64,000 nt of DNA from Sedimentisphaera salicampi (GTDB lineage: Bacteria; Planctomycetota; Phycisphaerae; Sedimentisphaerales; Sedimentisphaeraceae), in NCBI RefSeq assembly GCF_002117005.1, contig NZ_CP021023.1:2342995-2406994 (forward strand), in the 5' to 3' direction. Below, piece by piece: positions 63,474 to 64,000 of this stretch. The position numbers were made by a program, and so were the translations under genes. The notes under the pieces were generated by a model. The model was not told the origin of the DNA. It did not search any database and saw only the letters and a list, made by a program, of their open reading frames with translations. Every line of letters begins with the position of its first letter. Positions within the stretch are counted from its first letter, which is position 1.

Positions 63474-64000
63474 GTGAGTAGAGCAAATATTTTATCAAGA
63501 CGTCAATTCATCAGCTCTGCGGCCTGCTCTGCTGCGGCATTAGCACTTGCAGGGGAAACATTAGGAGCAAGAAAAACCGGCCGGCCGAATCTCGTTATAA
63601 TACACACCGACGAACACAATTTCAGAACCCTCGGCTGCTGCCGTGATATGCTCAGTAAAGAACAGGCATATATGTGGGGCGAGGGGCTTAAGGTTGATAC
63701 CCCTCACATAGACTCCATTGCAAAACAAGGCGCAATCGCTACAAGCTGCTATTCGAGCTCGCCGGTATGCTCGCCTTCCCGCTCCTCTCTTCAGACCGGA
63801 CTCTATCCGCAAGCCACAGCGGTAAAAAAGAATGATATTCCCATGCTATCAAGCGTGAAAACATTTGCAGGCGTTCTTCAGGAAAAGGGCTACGCCACAA
63901 CGTATCTGGGTAAATGGCATCTGGACGGCAACGGCAAACCGCAGTGGGATCCAAAACGGAATTTCGGCTATCAGGATAATCGATATATGTACAACCGCGG
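63474..64000 (+). CDS. Second Tat-exported sulfatase, truncated by the window end
   Basis: An open frame from GTG 63474 to the end of the window gives 175 residues and continues beyond. The GTG start is supported by GGAAAGG seven nt upstream and by a twin-arginine signal L-S-R-R-Q-F-I immediately after it. Sulfatase features are N-L-V-I-I-H-T-D-E-H, C99 in V-C-S-P-S-R-S-S-L-Q-T-G and Y-L-G-K-W-H. The 3-nt gap from the previous sulfatase makes it the third gene of one operon. It differs clearly from its neighbour, so it is not a recent duplicate and may act on another linkage. Confidence 0.9.
   Translation, partial: MSRANILSRRQFISSAACSAAALALAGETLGARKTGRPNLVIIHTDEHNFRTLGCCRDMLSKEQAYMWGEGLKVDTPHIDSIAKQGAIATSCYSSSPVCSPSRSSLQTGLYPQATAVKKNDIPMLSSVKTFAGVLQEKGYATTYLGKWHLDGNGKPQWDPKRNFGYQDNRYMYNR

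Overview
The window is about 64 kb of bacterial chromosome. No rRNA, plasmid or phage genes are visible. The gene content suggests an anaerobic, polysaccharide-degrading planctomycete of the class Phycisphaerae (Sedimentisphaera-like): fused SecDF, Tat-exported sulfatases side by side, a secreted protein with a dockerin-like EF-hand of the type D-I-N-N-D-G-x-V-D, pyruvate phosphate dikinase, a very large multi-PAS hybrid kinase and a histone-H1-like lysine-rich protein. The taxonomic placement is inference from these families; no marker gene was compared.

Layout. 1-6.6 kb (+): secDF, a LysM membrane protein, ftsW and murG. 6.6-20.1 kb (mostly -): six-PAS hybrid histidine kinase, a secreted glycosidase-like protein, a Nif3-family protein, ilvD, birA and a DtxR-type regulator, then comF (+), cupin and ACT proteins (-). 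20.3-24.5 kb: ruvX (+) and an acyl-CoA dehydrogenase/etfA/etfB operon (-). 24.5-29.1 kb: a promoter-terminator-terminator leader in front of a strongly SD-led 61-codon gene, a decayed four-helix-bundle suffix gene, tRNA-Glu, a glycine-zipper lipoprotein, dapB and a GNAT gene, embedded in dispersed repeats. 29.1-34.3 kb: rnr (+), a membrane protein and a class B PBP (-). 34.6-41.5 kb (+): a candidate small RNA, then nusA-infB-rbfA, an EndoIII-fold/H1-like fusion protein and yebC. 41.5-43.8 kb: a secreted esterase and a dockerin-PASTA-FGE-like protein. 43.9-50.4 kb (-): tetR and an RND tripartite efflux operon. 50.6-60 kb: ispH (-), then a zinc ribbon/PH-like protein, a Lol-type permease, typA-tmk and a Cys-rich protein, and ppdK (+). 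60.1-64 kb (+): a secreted metallophosphoesterase-LamG protein followed by two Tat sulfatases, the second cut by the window end.

How the genes fit together. Cell-envelope growth and export (SecDF, FtsW, MurG, PBP) and translation/transcription housekeeping (NusA, IF2, RbfA, TypA, RNase R) fill most of the window. The sulfatase/phosphoesterase cluster, esterase, glycosidase-like protein and dockerin-type protein point to breakdown of sulfated, esterified polysaccharides outside the cytoplasm. The accessory signal lies mainly in the intergenic DNA: (1) a leader with two intrinsic terminators and a mini-ORF ahead of a His-rich 61-aa protein; (2) a short promoter-hairpin-terminator RNA and a second terminator in front of nusA; (3) mosaic repeats with CCGCC/GGCGG palindromes at five loci or more; (4) birA with no ATG, GTG or TTG start that would leave its catalytic domain intact.
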